Source: Rhizobium laguerreae (GTDB taxonomy: Bacteria; Pseudomonadota; Alphaproteobacteria; Rhizobiales; Rhizobiaceae). Taken from it: a stretch of 64,000 bases of DNA. Shown here piece after piece: positions 16,768-27,025 of this stretch. Both the position numbers and the translations under genes were made by a program. The notes under the pieces were generated by a model, which saw only the letters and a program-made list of their open reading frames with translations, was not told where the DNA came from and searched no databases. The DNA is taken from positions 372,001-436,000 of the forward strand of contig NZ_MRDM01000002.1 in assembly GCF_002008165.1 (NCBI RefSeq), written 5' to 3'. Position 1 is the first letter of the stretch. Each line of letters begins with the position of its first letter.

Positions 16768-16989
16768 TTAGTAACGGCTGTAGACGTGAACATCGCTTTC
16801 CGTCTGCCCCCTGGAAAGGCCGACATCCTTCAGCTGTTCGTCGGAAAGCTCCATCAACGCATTCAGGTTGCGTCGTTCGTTTATTTTGCGCGCCAGCCAG
16901 CGCGCCGCCCTGATTGCGGCAAGGACCAGGCCTGGTCGCGTAAGAGAGCGAATATTTCGCGCCGGTATCGTGAAATTCGGGCTGTGCAT
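16768..16989 (-). CDS. DUF1127 (YjiS-like) small protein
   Basis: 73 residues. The C-terminal half carries the DUF1127 signature: RRNLNALMELSDEQLKDVGL followed by SRGQTESDV. The family is abundant in rhizobia and basic in character; members have been linked to RNA turnover and to phosphate and carbon metabolism. A clear GGAGG stands six bases before the ATG at 16989, and the residues upstream of it in the same frame are not conserved in type. Confidence 0.85.
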   Translation of the reverse strand: MHSPNFTIPARNIRSLTRPGLVLAAIRAARWLARKINERRNLNALMELSDEQLKDVGLSRGQTESDVHVYSRY

Positions 16990-17079
16990 GGTGATCCTCC
17001 ATCCGTGTTTTGGATGGAGGCAGTGAACCATCAGCGGCGGTTTCGCGCTGTCAGATTATTTAGCGATCGGAGGCGACGG

Positions 17080-17877
17080 TTATGCTTTCAGCAGCCACTC
17101 GTGCTCGGCGGCATTGTGGAATTTCCAGATCCGCTGCGGTCCGGCCATGACGTTGAGGTAGTAGAGGTCGTAGCCATGGCAGGCGGCGCAGGGGTGATAG
17201 CCCTTCGGCACCAGCGTCACATCGCCGTCCTCGAGCGCCATTGCCTCGTCGAGCGAGCGATCGTCGGTATAGACGCGCTGAAAAGCGAAGCCCTGCGGCG
17301 GGTTGAGGCGATGGTAATAGGTCTCTTCCAGGAAGCTCTCGTTCGGCAGGTCGTCCTGGTCGTGTTTGTGCGGCGGATAGGAAGAGGTGTGTCCACCTGG
17401 CGTGATCACCTCGACGACCAGCAGCGAATGCGCCGAGCTGTCGTCTTCCGGCATGATATTGTTGACATAGCGCACATTCGTGCCCTTGCCGCGCGTCACC
17501 TGCGGATGCGTGCCGGGCGGGATGGCCTTTGCCTGATAGGTGCCGCCGCCGGGTGCGGAGCAGACCGCGAGCTCCAGATCGGTCTCTGCCGTCACCGACC
17601 ATGTCGATTCCATCGGGATATAGAGGGCATGCGGCGCGCCTTCGAACGGATTCATGCGGCCGCCGAGCGTGCCGAAATCCTTGGTGCCGGCCGATGCCTT
17701 GCCTTTGCCGGTCACCCAGACGAGGCAGACTTCGCGATCGCCCGTCTCTCCCGAGACGGTTTCGCCCGGCTTCATCCGATGCAGATCGAAGCCGACATAG
17801 GTCCAGCCGGCGCTTTCCGGGGTGACATGCGTGACGCGGCCATGCGTGCCTGATGGTTTCACCTTGAGATTTGGCAT
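17080..17877 (-). CDS. iolB: 5-deoxy-glucuronate isomerase
   Basis: 265 residues, the normal IolB length, two cupin-like barrels. Recognisable segments are WTYVGFDLHRMKPGETVSGE, the metal-site region TSSYPPHKHDQDDLPNESFL with EETYYHRLNPPQGFAFQRVY, and a C-terminal PKGYHPCAACHGYDLYYLNV. It converts 5-deoxy-glucuronic acid to 2-deoxy-5-keto-gluconate in myo-inositol catabolism. It is the last gene of the iolC-D-E-B run. The start at 17877 follows AAGGAAAACACC. Confidence 0.95.
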   Translation of the reverse strand: MPNLKVKPSGTHGRVTHVTPESAGWTYVGFDLHRMKPGETVSGETGDREVCLVWVTGKGKASAGTKDFGTLGGRMNPFEGAPHALYIPMESTWSVTAETDLELAVCSAPGGGTYQAKAIPPGTHPQVTRGKGTNVRYVNNIMPEDDSSAHSLLVVEVITPGGHTSSYPPHKHDQDDLPNESFLEETYYHRLNPPQGFAFQRVYTDDRSLDEAMALEDGDVTLVPKGYHPCAACHGYDLYYLNVMAGPQRIWKFHNAAEHEWLLKA

Positions 17878-17906
17878 TGGTGTTTTCCTTGTAAATTGGC
17901 GTGTGC

Positions 17907-18028
17907 GGCCCCCTTGCTCATCCGGCTGCCGCCACCTTCTCCCCGAGTGGAGAAGGGACATGCCGCGCCGTTCCATTCCCCCTTCTCCCCACGGGGAGAA
18001 GGTGCCCGAAGGGCGGATGAGGGGGCTA
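17907..18028. repeat. RIME-like palindromic repeat in the iolE-iolB gap
   Basis: Two inverted arms, CTCATCCGgctgccgccACC and its approximate complement GGTgcccgaagggCGGATGAG, enclose two smaller hairpins of CCTTCTCCCC/GGGGAGAAGG. This is the familiar rhizobial intergenic palindrome with CCTTCTCCCC cores. In an mRNA it would fold into a large double hairpin between iolE and iolB. Confidence 0.85.
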
Positions 18029-18090
18029 CTTGCTCCAGCAGTCCGGAAAGACCAACTCCTTGTGGGAGGAATCTCCGGGCAAACAGTTCT

Positions 18091-19011
18091 CTACGATCCC
18101 TTAGGAAAGCCTTCCGTTTCAACGGTATAGCCCGCAGCCGTCATGACGCGCATCAACTCGGCGTGGCCGATCTCGGCCATTTTCTGCGGCGGGGCCTTGC
18201 GCGGATCCTGTTCGGCCTCGACGACGAACCAGCCTTCATAGCAATGATCGGCCAGCCTCTGGACGATGGCGCCGAAATCGAGCGAGCCGTCGCCCGGCAC
18301 CGTGAAGGCGCCAAGTGCCACCGCATCGAGGAAGGACTGCCGGCTGCGGTCCAGCCCATCCACCACAGGCTTGCGAATGTCCTTGACGTGAACATGGTTG
18401 ATACGGGCGTGGTGGTTCTCGATGGCACGCAACACGTCGCCGCCGGCAAAGGCCAAATGCCCGGCATCGAGCAGCAGCGGAATGCCTTCGCCCGAATGGC
18501 GCATGAAGGCGTCCAGTTCCGGCTCGGTTTCGACGACGGCGGCCATGTGATGGTGGTAGGAGAGCGGCATGCCCTGCTCGGCGCACCATTCCCCGAATTC
18601 CGTGACGCGACGCGCATAGTCCTTCATCTCGTCATCGGAGAGGCGCGGCTTGGTCGCGAGCGGCTTGGAGCGGTCGCCCTGGATGGAGCGACCGACTTCG
18701 CCATAAACGATGCAAGGTGCATTGACCGCCTTGAACAGCGCGATCATCGGCGCGATGCGGTCCTTGTTGGCGGCAAGCTCCTCATTGACCAGCGTGCCGG
18801 AGAACCAGCCACCGCACAGCGTCACGTCGGCGGCGCGCAGAATGGGCAGCATCACCTCGGGATCGTCGGGGAAGCGGCGTCCCTTTTCCATGCCGGTGAA
18901 ACCGGCACTGCGCGATTGCCGCAGGCATTCCTCCAGGGACACATCGTCGCTGAGCTCAGGAAGATCGTCGTTCCACCAGGCGATGGGCGACATGCCGAGT
19001 TTGGCCTTCAT
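18091..19011 (-). CDS. iolE: myo-inosose-2 dehydratase
   Basis: 306 residues with an AP-endonuclease-2/xylose-isomerase-like TIM barrel. GMSPIAWWNDDLPELSDD at the N-terminus is diagnostic; metal-site regions appear as SYHHHMAAVVETEPELDAFM, LLLDAGHLAFAGGD and NHVHVKDIRKPVVDG. It removes water from scyllo-inosose in the second step of inositol breakdown. AAGGAG is placed seven bases before the ATG at 19011. Second to last in the iol operon. Confidence 0.95.
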   Translation of the reverse strand: MKAKLGMSPIAWWNDDLPELSDDVSLEECLRQSRSAGFTGMEKGRRFPDDPEVMLPILRAADVTLCGGWFSGTLVNEELAANKDRIAPMIALFKAVNAPCIVYGEVGRSIQGDRSKPLATKPRLSDDEMKDYARRVTEFGEWCAEQGMPLSYHHHMAAVVETEPELDAFMRHSGEGIPLLLDAGHLAFAGGDVLRAIENHHARINHVHVKDIRKPVVDGLDRSRQSFLDAVALGAFTVPGDGSLDFGAIVQRLADHCYEGWFVVEAEQDPRKAPPQKMAEIGHAELMRVMTAAGYTVETEGFPKGS

Positions 19012-19070
19012 CAACATTCTCCTTAAAAGCATTGCGGAAGAGCCGGGACGCTCTTCCGAGAAATCATAGC

Positions 19071-19176
19071 ACTACAGCGCCGCGCGTCTTTTCAGACGCG
19101 CAAAGGACGCTGTAGTACCTCGAATTGCTGCATAATTTTGTCCTTAAATCGGTCCCGATTTAAGGAATTATGCAGT
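19071..19176. repeat. family D palindromic repeat in the iolD-iolE gap
   Basis: ACTACAGCG...CGCTGTAGT encloses GCGCGTC/GACGCGC, then AATTGCTGCATAA and TAAATCGGTCCCGATTTA continue to TTATGCAGTAG. Related copies are at 43037-43097 and, inverted, at 50229-50290. The whole element lies between two genes of the inositol operon. Confidence 0.85.
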
Positions 19177-19179
19177 AGA

Positions 19180-21030
<1,851 letters not shown>

Positions 21031-21065
21031 CGGGTCCTCCCGCAATCTTTCTTTTCGCATTTTTC

Positions 21066-21218
21066 CTTCCCCAACTCCTCCCCACAAGGGGGAGGGGCTA
21101 ACCTGCCGGGCTCTCTACATTCTCGCCGCAATGTCTCCTCCAAAGGGAAGCTTGCTGATGGCGTGAGGCGGTGCTCCGGGTTAAGTCCCTCCCCCTTGTG
21201 GGGAGGGGTTGAGGAGAG
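21066..21218. repeat. long inverted-repeat element in the iolC-iolD gap
   Basis: Arms CAACTCCTCCCCACAAGGGG (about 21070) and CCCCTTGTGGGGAGGGGTTG (about 21192) are near-complementary and separated by about 95 bp of non-coding sequence. It is a third type of intergenic palindrome, unlike those in the other two iol gaps, and extends close to the iolC stop codon. Confidence 0.85.
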
Positions 21219-21233
21219 GTCTCAATTCTAAGT

Positions 21234-23168
21234 CTATTGATGTCCGCGCGTCTTCAGCCACGCCTCTGTCAGTTGCCGGAAGCGGCCGGCCATATCGGCG
21301 ATCGCTTCCTCGTCGTTCATTTCACCTGAAAGCCAGGCGCGCGCCGGATCGGCAAAGATCGTCCGGCCGACGGCGAAACCCTTCACGGAGGGAGCTGCCA
21401 GCGTCGCCTCGAAGCAGGAGATCAGCTCGTCGGCGGGCGCCTCGAGCCCCAGGAGCACGATACCGCGGCACCATGGATCATTTTTGGCGATCACCGCATC
21501 GATCTTCTTCCAGGCTTCACGGGATGCCTGCGGTTCCAGCTTCCACCAGTCCGGCTTGATGCCGAGCGCATAGAGTTCCTCCAGCGCGGTTGCGATCGTG
21601 TCGTCGGTGAGCGGCCCGTTCTTGCCGGCGATGATCTCCACCAGCAGCTCGCGGCCGACCTTGCGGGCGGCCTCGAACAGCGTCCGCAGCTTCTCCTGCT
21701 GCTCCGTCTTCAAGTCAGCCGGATCATCAGGATGATAGAAGCACAGGCATTTGATGCAATGACCGAGCGGCCATTCGACGAGCTGCGAGCCGATATCCTG
21801 GCTGAATTCGAAGCGCAGCGGCTTCGAGCCCGGCAATTCCACCGGCCGTCCGATCCAGGAGAAATTCTTCGTCGCCGCATCGAAGAAAGCGTCGCGGCCG
21901 AAGCGTTCGTCGATCAGCATGCCGTAGCCGTCGCGGCCGTTCGAAACCCGCGCCGCTGCCGCCACCGCCAGCCGCTTGAAGGCGACGATCTTCTCATGGC
22001 CGACGCCGAGCTCATCGGCGACGCTGACGAGCTGCGAACGGTGGTCGATCGCCAGCGCCATCAAAAGCGGGATTTCGCCGCGCCGGGTCGATGCCCAGTG
22101 GATATGGTTGAGCGCCTCGTCCTTGCGCAGCGCCCGCTGTTTGCTGCCGGTCGTCAGGAAGAAGTCGAGTTCCGCCCAGGTCGGATATTCCGGCGAGCAG
22201 AGCAGGCGGGAGACGGCGAAGGCGCCGCAGGCATTGGCCCAGGTGGCGCAGGTCTTCAGCGGCTCGTCGCGCAGGAAACCGCGCAGGAAGCCGGACATGA
22301 AGGCATCGCCGGCGCCCAGCACGTTGAAGACCTCGATCGGGAAACCCTGGCCGATGATGCCGGCTTCGAGATCGTCGGCGATCGGCCCGTCATAGACGAT
22401 GCAGCCCATGGCGCCGCGCTTAAGCACGATCGTCGCCGGCGACAGCCGACGGATCTCCTTCAGCGCGCCGAGCACGTCGTCGGCGCCGGAAGCGATCAGG
22501 ATTTCCTCTTCGGTGCCGACGATGAGGTCGCAATCCGGCAGCGTCTCCTTCATCTTCGAGGAGACCCGGTCGGATTTCACGTAGCGTTCGAAGCCTTCCG
22601 CATGGCCGGCAAGGCCCCAGAGGTTCGGCCGGTAATCGATGTCGAAGATCACCTTGCGGCCGTTCGCCTTGGCGATGCGGATGGCTTTGCGCTGCGCGGC
22701 CTCGGTATTCGGCCGCGAGAAATGCGTGCCGGAAACAAGAACGGCGCGCGACGATCTGATGAAATCTTCGTCGATATCACCTTCATCGAGCGCCATGTCG
22801 GCGCAGTCCGACCGATAGAAGATCATCGGCGACACGCCCTCGGCTTCGACTGCCAGCAGCACCAGCGCCGTCAGCCGCTCCTTGTCGGTGACGATGCCGT
22901 CTGTCGCGACACCTTCGTGCGCCGACTGCTCGCGGATGAAGCGTCCCATCTGCTCGTCGCCGACGCGGGTGATGAGGCCGGATTTGAGGCCGAGCCGTGC
23001 CGTGCCGATGGCGATATTGGCCGGGCAGCCGCCGACGGACTTGGCGAAGGAGCCGATATCCTCAAGCCGCGAACCGATCTGCTGGCCGTAAAGATCGACC
23101 GAGGAACGGCCGATGGTGATCACATCAAGCGCCGGCTCCGGCTGTGAACCCGGATTCGATTGTACCAT
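21234..23168 (-). CDS. iolC: fused 5-dehydro-2-deoxygluconokinase / DUF2090 protein
   Basis: 644 residues, twice a normal IolC. Residues 1-330 are a PfkB-type sugar kinase: VITIGRSSVDLYGQQIG, SVGGCPANIAIGTARLG, and the catalytic GAGDAFMSGFLRG. Residues about 345-640 are a DUF2090 TIM-barrel domain (LLMALAIDHRSQLVSVADEL; KCLCFYHPDDPADLKTEQQE), considered the 5-dehydro-2-deoxyphosphogluconate aldolase partner. Fusion would couple phosphorylation with cleavage; this arrangement is known in proteobacteria. GGAGG precedes the ATG. Confidence 0.93.
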   Translation of the reverse strand: MVQSNPGSQPEPALDVITIGRSSVDLYGQQIGSRLEDIGSFAKSVGGCPANIAIGTARLGLKSGLITRVGDEQMGRFIREQSAHEGVATDGIVTDKERLTALVLLAVEAEGVSPMIFYRSDCADMALDEGDIDEDFIRSSRAVLVSGTHFSRPNTEAAQRKAIRIAKANGRKVIFDIDYRPNLWGLAGHAEGFERYVKSDRVSSKMKETLPDCDLIVGTEEEILIASGADDVLGALKEIRRLSPATIVLKRGAMGCIVYDGPIADDLEAGIIGQGFPIEVFNVLGAGDAFMSGFLRGFLRDEPLKTCATWANACGAFAVSRLLCSPEYPTWAELDFFLTTGSKQRALRKDEALNHIHWASTRRGEIPLLMALAIDHRSQLVSVADELGVGHEKIVAFKRLAVAAAARVSNGRDGYGMLIDERFGRDAFFDAATKNFSWIGRPVELPGSKPLRFEFSQDIGSQLVEWPLGHCIKCLCFYHPDDPADLKTEQQEKLRTLFEAARKVGRELLVEIIAGKNGPLTDDTIATALEELYALGIKPDWWKLEPQASREAWKKIDAVIAKNDPWCRGIVLLGLEAPADELISCFEATLAAPSVKGFAVGRTIFADPARAWLSGEMNDEEAIADMAGRFRQLTEAWLKTRGHQ

Positions 23169-23223
23169 GATGTCCTCCCGCTAGATTTTGCGCGGCTTCC
23201 AGTGCCTGCGAATTTTCAATAAT

Positions 23224-23237
23224 GAAACATCGGTTCC
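23224..23237. promoter_or_regulatory. candidate second IolR operator upstream of iolC
   Basis: GAAA-CATCGG-TTCC matches the GGAA-N6-TTCC IolR motif with one mismatch. Its centre is exactly 30 bp from the perfect site at 23254, about three helical turns, so two dimers could bind the same face of DNA. Confidence 0.4.
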
Positions 23238-23253
23238 GATATTTTGTCAATTC

Positions 23254-23267
23254 GGAATGTTTATTCC
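23254..23267. promoter_or_regulatory. candidate IolR operator upstream of iolC
   Basis: GGAA-TGTTTA-TTCC is a perfect match to GGAA-N6-TTCC, the motif I recall being reported for the Sinorhizobium meliloti inositol regulator IolR. It overlaps the iolR stop codon (23261-23263) and lies about 90 bp upstream of the iolC start. Confidence 0.6.
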
Positions 23268-24136
23268 ATTTTGCCTTTTGCAGGTTTTGACTGCTGACTC
23301 TTGCGCCGCCGTTCGGCGATTGCAACCGGTAGTGCCATGGTGAGCGCCATCGAGGCCGAAAGTGAGCGGAAGCCGGCGAAATCGGCTTCCGCCACTTCGA
23401 ACCAGTGCGTGGCGCAGGCGGCAAGCGGCGAGAAGGCCGAATCGGTGATCGCGATGACGGGGACGCCGCGGTCGGCAAGCTCCTGGCTCTGATTAAGGCT
23501 GTCGGCGGCATAGGGCGAGAAGCTTGCCGCGATCGCTGCGTCTTTCGGTGTTGCGAACTGCACCATTTCAGGGTCGACGCCGTTTGGCGAGGCGACGATC
23601 TGGTGGCGGATATTGAGCTTGGAAAAAGCGTAGGTCATGTGCGCCGTCAGCGGGTAGGAGCGCCGTTTGGCGATCAGATAGATCGTCTCGGCGCTGGCAA
23701 GGATATTCACGGCTTTCGTAAAAGTATCGCTCTGCACCGTCGCCGCCAGCCGGTTGACCGACTGGTTAGCCGCGGCAATGAAGCCGGAGAGCAGATTGGC
23801 GTCCTCATCGTCGCCGCTCGATTGCTCGAGCGTGACGAGGCGCTCTTCGTAGCTTAGCGTCCGGTCCCGCAATCTTTCGCGAAAGATGCTCTGCAGGTCG
23901 GAAAAGCCGCCGTAACCCAGATGATGCGCCAGGCGCACCAGCGTCGACGGCTGGACATCGGAGGCGGCCGCGATGCTCGCCGTCGTGCCGAAGGCGATTT
24001 CGTCGGGATTGCCGAGCGCGAAGGCGGCGACCTGCGCCAGCCGCTTCGGCATGCTCGCCTTGCGCTCGATGATGGTGCTGCGCAGGCTTTCGAAATCGCG
24101 CGGCACGCGCGCGTGCCTCTGGGAATCGTTATCCAT
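23261..24136 (-). CDS. iolR: RpiR-family repressor of inositol catabolism
   Basis: 291 residues. The N-terminal helix-turn-helix 6 domain (RLAQVAAFALGNPDEIAFGT, then VQPSTLVRLAHHLGYGGFSD) is followed by a SIS sugar-phosphate-binding domain from about residue 115 (AETIYLIAKRRSYPLTAHMT; DRGVPVIAITDSAFSPLA). Position directly before iolC and the RpiR class match rhizobial IolR, which represses iol genes until an inositol-derived sugar phosphate accumulates. It is divergent from a Gfo/Idh/MocA dehydrogenase gene. Confidence 0.9.
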   Translation of the reverse strand: MDNDSQRHARVPRDFESLRSTIIERKASMPKRLAQVAAFALGNPDEIAFGTTASIAAASDVQPSTLVRLAHHLGYGGFSDLQSIFRERLRDRTLSYEERLVTLEQSSGDDEDANLLSGFIAAANQSVNRLAATVQSDTFTKAVNILASAETIYLIAKRRSYPLTAHMTYAFSKLNIRHQIVASPNGVDPEMVQFATPKDAAIAASFSPYAADSLNQSQELADRGVPVIAITDSAFSPLAACATHWFEVAEADFAGFRSLSASMALTMALPVAIAERRRKSQQSKPAKGKME

Positions 24137-24154
24137 GCTTACGGCTCACGAGAT

Positions 24155-24168
24155 GAAACAAATATTCC
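24155..24168. promoter_or_regulatory. candidate IolR operator upstream of iolR
   Basis: GAAA-CAAATA-TTCC differs by one base from GGAA-N6-TTCC and lies 19 bp before the iolR start codon, where it could mediate autorepression. The same CAAATATTCC core appears at 24301. Confidence 0.4.
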
Positions 24169-24296
24169 ATATTATCGAACATAAACGATTTCAAACGACA
24201 CGGCTAATTGTTTTTAATCCCCTGTAATTGAAGGCTTTTGGACAGTCTGGTCGGGATGGGCGCAAAAGTGCCTGTGGCTGGGTCCCTTGTCAAAAT

Positions 24297-24310
24297 GATC
24301 CAAATATTCC
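24297..24310. promoter_or_regulatory. weak IolR-like half site before the dehydrogenase gene
   Basis: GATC-CAAATA-TTCC keeps the spacer and right half of the iolR-proximal site but not the left half. It lies 33 bp before the start of the Gfo/Idh/MocA gene. Confidence 0.25.
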
Positions 24311-24343
24311 AAAAATCCGCGCACAGCTCTGGAGGAGACGGAA

Positions 24344-25459
24344 ATGAAGCCACTCGGCATCGGTTTGATCGGCACCGGTTATATGGGCAAGTGCCATGCA
24401 TTGGCGTGGAATGCGGTGAAGACGGTGTTCGGCGATGTCGAGCGTCCGCGTCTCGTGCATCTGGCCGAAGCCAATGCCGGGCTTGCTGAGGCTCGTGCCG
24501 GTGAATTCGGTTTCGAGAAGGCAACGGCCGACTGGCGGGCGCTGATTGCCGACCCCGAGGTCGACGTCGTCTCCGTCACCACGCCCAATCAGTTCCACGC
24601 CGAGATGGCGATTGCAGCCCTTGCAGCCGGCAAACATGTCTGGTGCGAAAAACCGATGGCGCCGGCCTATGCCGATGCCGAGCGCATGCTGGAGACGGCG
24701 AAGAAATCAGGCAGGGTTGCCGTCCTTGGTTATAATTACATCCAGAATCCTGTCATGCGGCATATCAGGACGCTGATTGGCGAGGGCGCCATCGGCACGG
24801 TCAACCACATCCGCGTCGAGATGGACGAGGATTTCATGGCCGATCCGGATGTCTTCTTTTATTGGAAGAGCGAGCTTTCCGCCGGCTACGGCGCGCTCGA
24901 CGATTTCGCCGTGCACCCGCTGTCGCTGCTCTGGTATCTCTTCGGCCATGTCGAGGCCGTCATAACGGATATGGTCAAACCCTATGCCGACCGCCCGCTA
25001 AGCGAGGGCGGTCGCCGTGCCGTCGAAAACCACGATGGCGCCAACGTGCTGATGCGGCTTGGCGGCGGCATCTCCGCCGTGCTGATGGCGAATCGCGCCG
25101 CCTGGGGTCGCAAGGGCCGCATTGCGCTGCAGATTTTTGGCTCGACAGGCTCGATCGTCTACGACCAGGAGCGGATGAACGAATTCGAGCTCTATCAGGC
25201 CGACGGCCGTGGCTCCGAGCAGGGCTTCCGCAAGATACTGGCGGCCCCCGCCCATCAGCCTTATGATCGGTTTATCCCGGCACCAGGCCACGGCCTCGGC
25301 TTCAACGATCTGAAGATCATCGAATGCCGTGAGCTGATCCGGGCAATATCAGGCGAGCCGTCGTCGATCGTGACATTCGAAGACGGTCTCAGGATAGAGA
25401 AGTCGGTGCATGCCATGGCACAGTCCTTCCACGAGCGCCGCTGGATCGAGATCGGCTGA
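24344..25459 (+). CDS. Gfo/Idh/MocA-family dehydrogenase, probably of inositol or related sugar
   Basis: 371 residues. The Rossmann motif GLIGTGYMGKCHALA stands at residue 7, and the family's EKP motif is in HVWCEKPMAPAYADA near residue 95. The C-terminal domain begins near residue 130. These enzymes oxidise a sugar or cyclitol hydroxyl with NAD(P)+. Divergence from iolR and the operator-like sites suggest an inositol isomer or its keto form as substrate; it is not the typical rhizobial IdhA sequence by eye, so no symbol is given. GGAG precedes the ATG. Confidence 0.85.
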   Translation: MKPLGIGLIGTGYMGKCHALAWNAVKTVFGDVERPRLVHLAEANAGLAEARAGEFGFEKATADWRALIADPEVDVVSVTTPNQFHAEMAIAALAAGKHVWCEKPMAPAYADAERMLETAKKSGRVAVLGYNYIQNPVMRHIRTLIGEGAIGTVNHIRVEMDEDFMADPDVFFYWKSELSAGYGALDDFAVHPLSLLWYLFGHVEAVITDMVKPYADRPLSEGGRRAVENHDGANVLMRLGGGISAVLMANRAAWGRKGRIALQIFGSTGSIVYDQERMNEFELYQADGRGSEQGFRKILAAPAHQPYDRFIPAPGHGLGFNDLKIIECRELIRAISGEPSSIVTFEDGLRIEKSVHAMAQSFHERRWIEIG

Positions 25460-25546
25460 ATGTAAGAGGCCGCTTTCCGTTGACGGGGCGTGGGGTAGGG
25501 AATAGGCCTTGGCGTGGGCGTCGGGCGCAGCTTCAGGAGTGAGATC

Positions 25547-26764
25547 GTGACGGATAGACTGGTGATCATCGGCGCGGGACAGGCCGGTTTCGCATTGGCA
25601 GCCAAGCTGCGTGCGTTGAAGGATACGCGCCCGATCACCCTCATCGGCGCAGAGGATGTCGCTCCCTATCAGCGCCCGCCGCTTTCGAAAAAATACCTGC
25701 TCGGCGAAATGGCTTTCGACCGCCTTCTGTTCCGCGCCGAGCACTGGTATGCGGACAATGACGTCGATCTTCGCCTTTCGACCTGGGCCGAGCAGATCAA
25801 GCCGGACAGTAAGCAGGTTCTGCTGCAGGACGGCTCCGTTCTTGATTACGGCACGCTGGCGCTCGCCACCGGCTCGACGCCGCGCCGGCTGCCGGCCGCA
25901 ATCGGCGGCGATCTCGAAGGCGTTTATGTCGCCCGCGACAAGCGCGATGCCGATCTGCTCGCTGACGAGATGCGCCCCGGTCGCCGCGTCCTCATCATCG
26001 GTGGCGGTTATATCGGTCTCGAGGCGGCGGCCGTTGCCCGCCATCGCGGCCTGGAAGTCACCGTCATTGAGATGGCCGACCGCATCCTGCAGCGCGTCGC
26101 GGCGAAGGAGACCGCCGACATCATGCGCGTGATCCACGAGGCCCATGACGTGGTGATCCGCGAGAAGACAGGGCTCAAGCATCTGATCGGCAAGGATGGC
26201 CGCGTCACCGGCGCCGCACTTTCCGACGGATCGGTCATCGACATCGATTTCGCCGTCGTCGGCATCGGCGTCGCCCCGAACGATCAGCTTGCCAAGGAAG
26301 CCGGCCTCGAAGTCGCCAACGGCATTGTCGTCGACGAATTCGCCCGCACCTCCGATCCGGCGATCTTTGCGGCTGGCGATTGCGCCGAACTTCCCTGGCA
26401 GGGCGGACGCATCAGGCTCGAATCGGTGCAGAACGCTGTCGACCAGGCCGAAGCGGCGGCAGCCGTCATCGCCGGCGGCAACGAGCCCTATGATCCGAAG
26501 CCGTGGTTCTGGTCCGACCAGTATGACGTCAAGCTGCAGATCGCCGGCTTCAATCTTGGTTATGACGAGACGCTGCTGCGCTCCGGCGCCCGCGAAGGCG
26601 CGCATTCGGTCTGGTACTTCAGGGAGGGCCGGCTGATTGCCGTCGATGCGATCAACGACGCGAAGGCTTATGTGACCGGCAAAAAACTGCTGGAATCCGG
26701 GACCAATCCCGATAAATCGATTCTCGCCGACCCTTCTGCCGACCTCAAGAGCCTGCTCGGTTGA
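25547..26764 (+). CDS. FAD-dependent ferredoxin reductase (BphA4/rhodocoxin-reductase type)
   Basis: 405 residues. FAD-binding LVIIGAGQAGFALAAKLRAL opens the protein; NAD-binding LIIGGGYIGLEAAAVARHRG is near residue 150; FAAGDCAELPWQGG near residue 280 closes the FAD site. The C-terminal reductase domain includes WFWSDQYDVKLQIAGF. Such enzymes pass electrons from NAD(P)H to a [2Fe-2S] ferredoxin for an oxygenase or P450, none of which is next door. The start is GTG at 25547, preceded by AGGAGTGAGATC. It follows the dehydrogenase gene by 87 bp. Confidence 0.88.
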   Translation: MTDRLVIIGAGQAGFALAAKLRALKDTRPITLIGAEDVAPYQRPPLSKKYLLGEMAFDRLLFRAEHWYADNDVDLRLSTWAEQIKPDSKQVLLQDGSVLDYGTLALATGSTPRRLPAAIGGDLEGVYVARDKRDADLLADEMRPGRRVLIIGGGYIGLEAAAVARHRGLEVTVIEMADRILQRVAAKETADIMRVIHEAHDVVIREKTGLKHLIGKDGRVTGAALSDGSVIDIDFAVVGIGVAPNDQLAKEAGLEVANGIVVDEFARTSDPAIFAAGDCAELPWQGGRIRLESVQNAVDQAEAAAAVIAGGNEPYDPKPWFWSDQYDVKLQIAGFNLGYDETLLRSGAREGAHSVWYFREGRLIAVDAINDAKAYVTGKKLLESGTNPDKSILADPSADLKSLLG

Positions 26765-26896
26765 GTTCGGCTCCTTCATCGAAGAGAACGAAGCGCGATC
26801 AAATTCCGCGGATTTCGCCAGGAAATGCGGTTTGTTTGCGCAACCGGCTGAATTGCCAGCTCGCTGCATTTCTTCTGGTGAAAACTCAAAAAACCC

Positions 26897-26925
26897 TTGC
26901 ATTCACAGACCGGTCACCATAGTTA
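26897..26925 (+). promoter_or_regulatory. likely promoter of tRNA-Ser
   Basis: TTGCAT (26897) and TAGTTA (26920) are 17 bp apart and the -10 ends ten bases before the mature tRNA. Both boxes deviate from consensus, so this is a positional prediction. Confidence 0.4.
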
Positions 26926-26934
26926 GGCCGCACC

Positions 26935-27025
26935 GGAGAGGTGGCCGAGTGGTCGAAGGCGCTCCCCTGCTAAGGGAGTATACGTCAAAAGCGTATCGTG
27001 GGTTCGAATCCCATCTTCTCCGCCA
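26935..27025 (+). tRNA. tRNA-Ser(GCU)
   Basis: The 91-base sequence has acceptor stem GGAGAGG pairing with the 3' end before CCA, GTGGCCGAGTGG in the D region, anticodon arm TCCCC-TGCTAAG-GGGA with anticodon GCT at 26969-26971, a long variable arm (TATACG..CGTATCG) typical of class II tRNAs, and GGTTCGAATCC in the T arm. CCA is encoded (27023-27025). It reads AGC and AGU serine codons. Confidence 0.97.

Noticed and set aside
25349..26902. 517-codon minus-strand frame antisense to the FAD reductase
   Set aside because: It lacks any recognisable motif, while the opposite strand contains both nucleotide-binding motifs.
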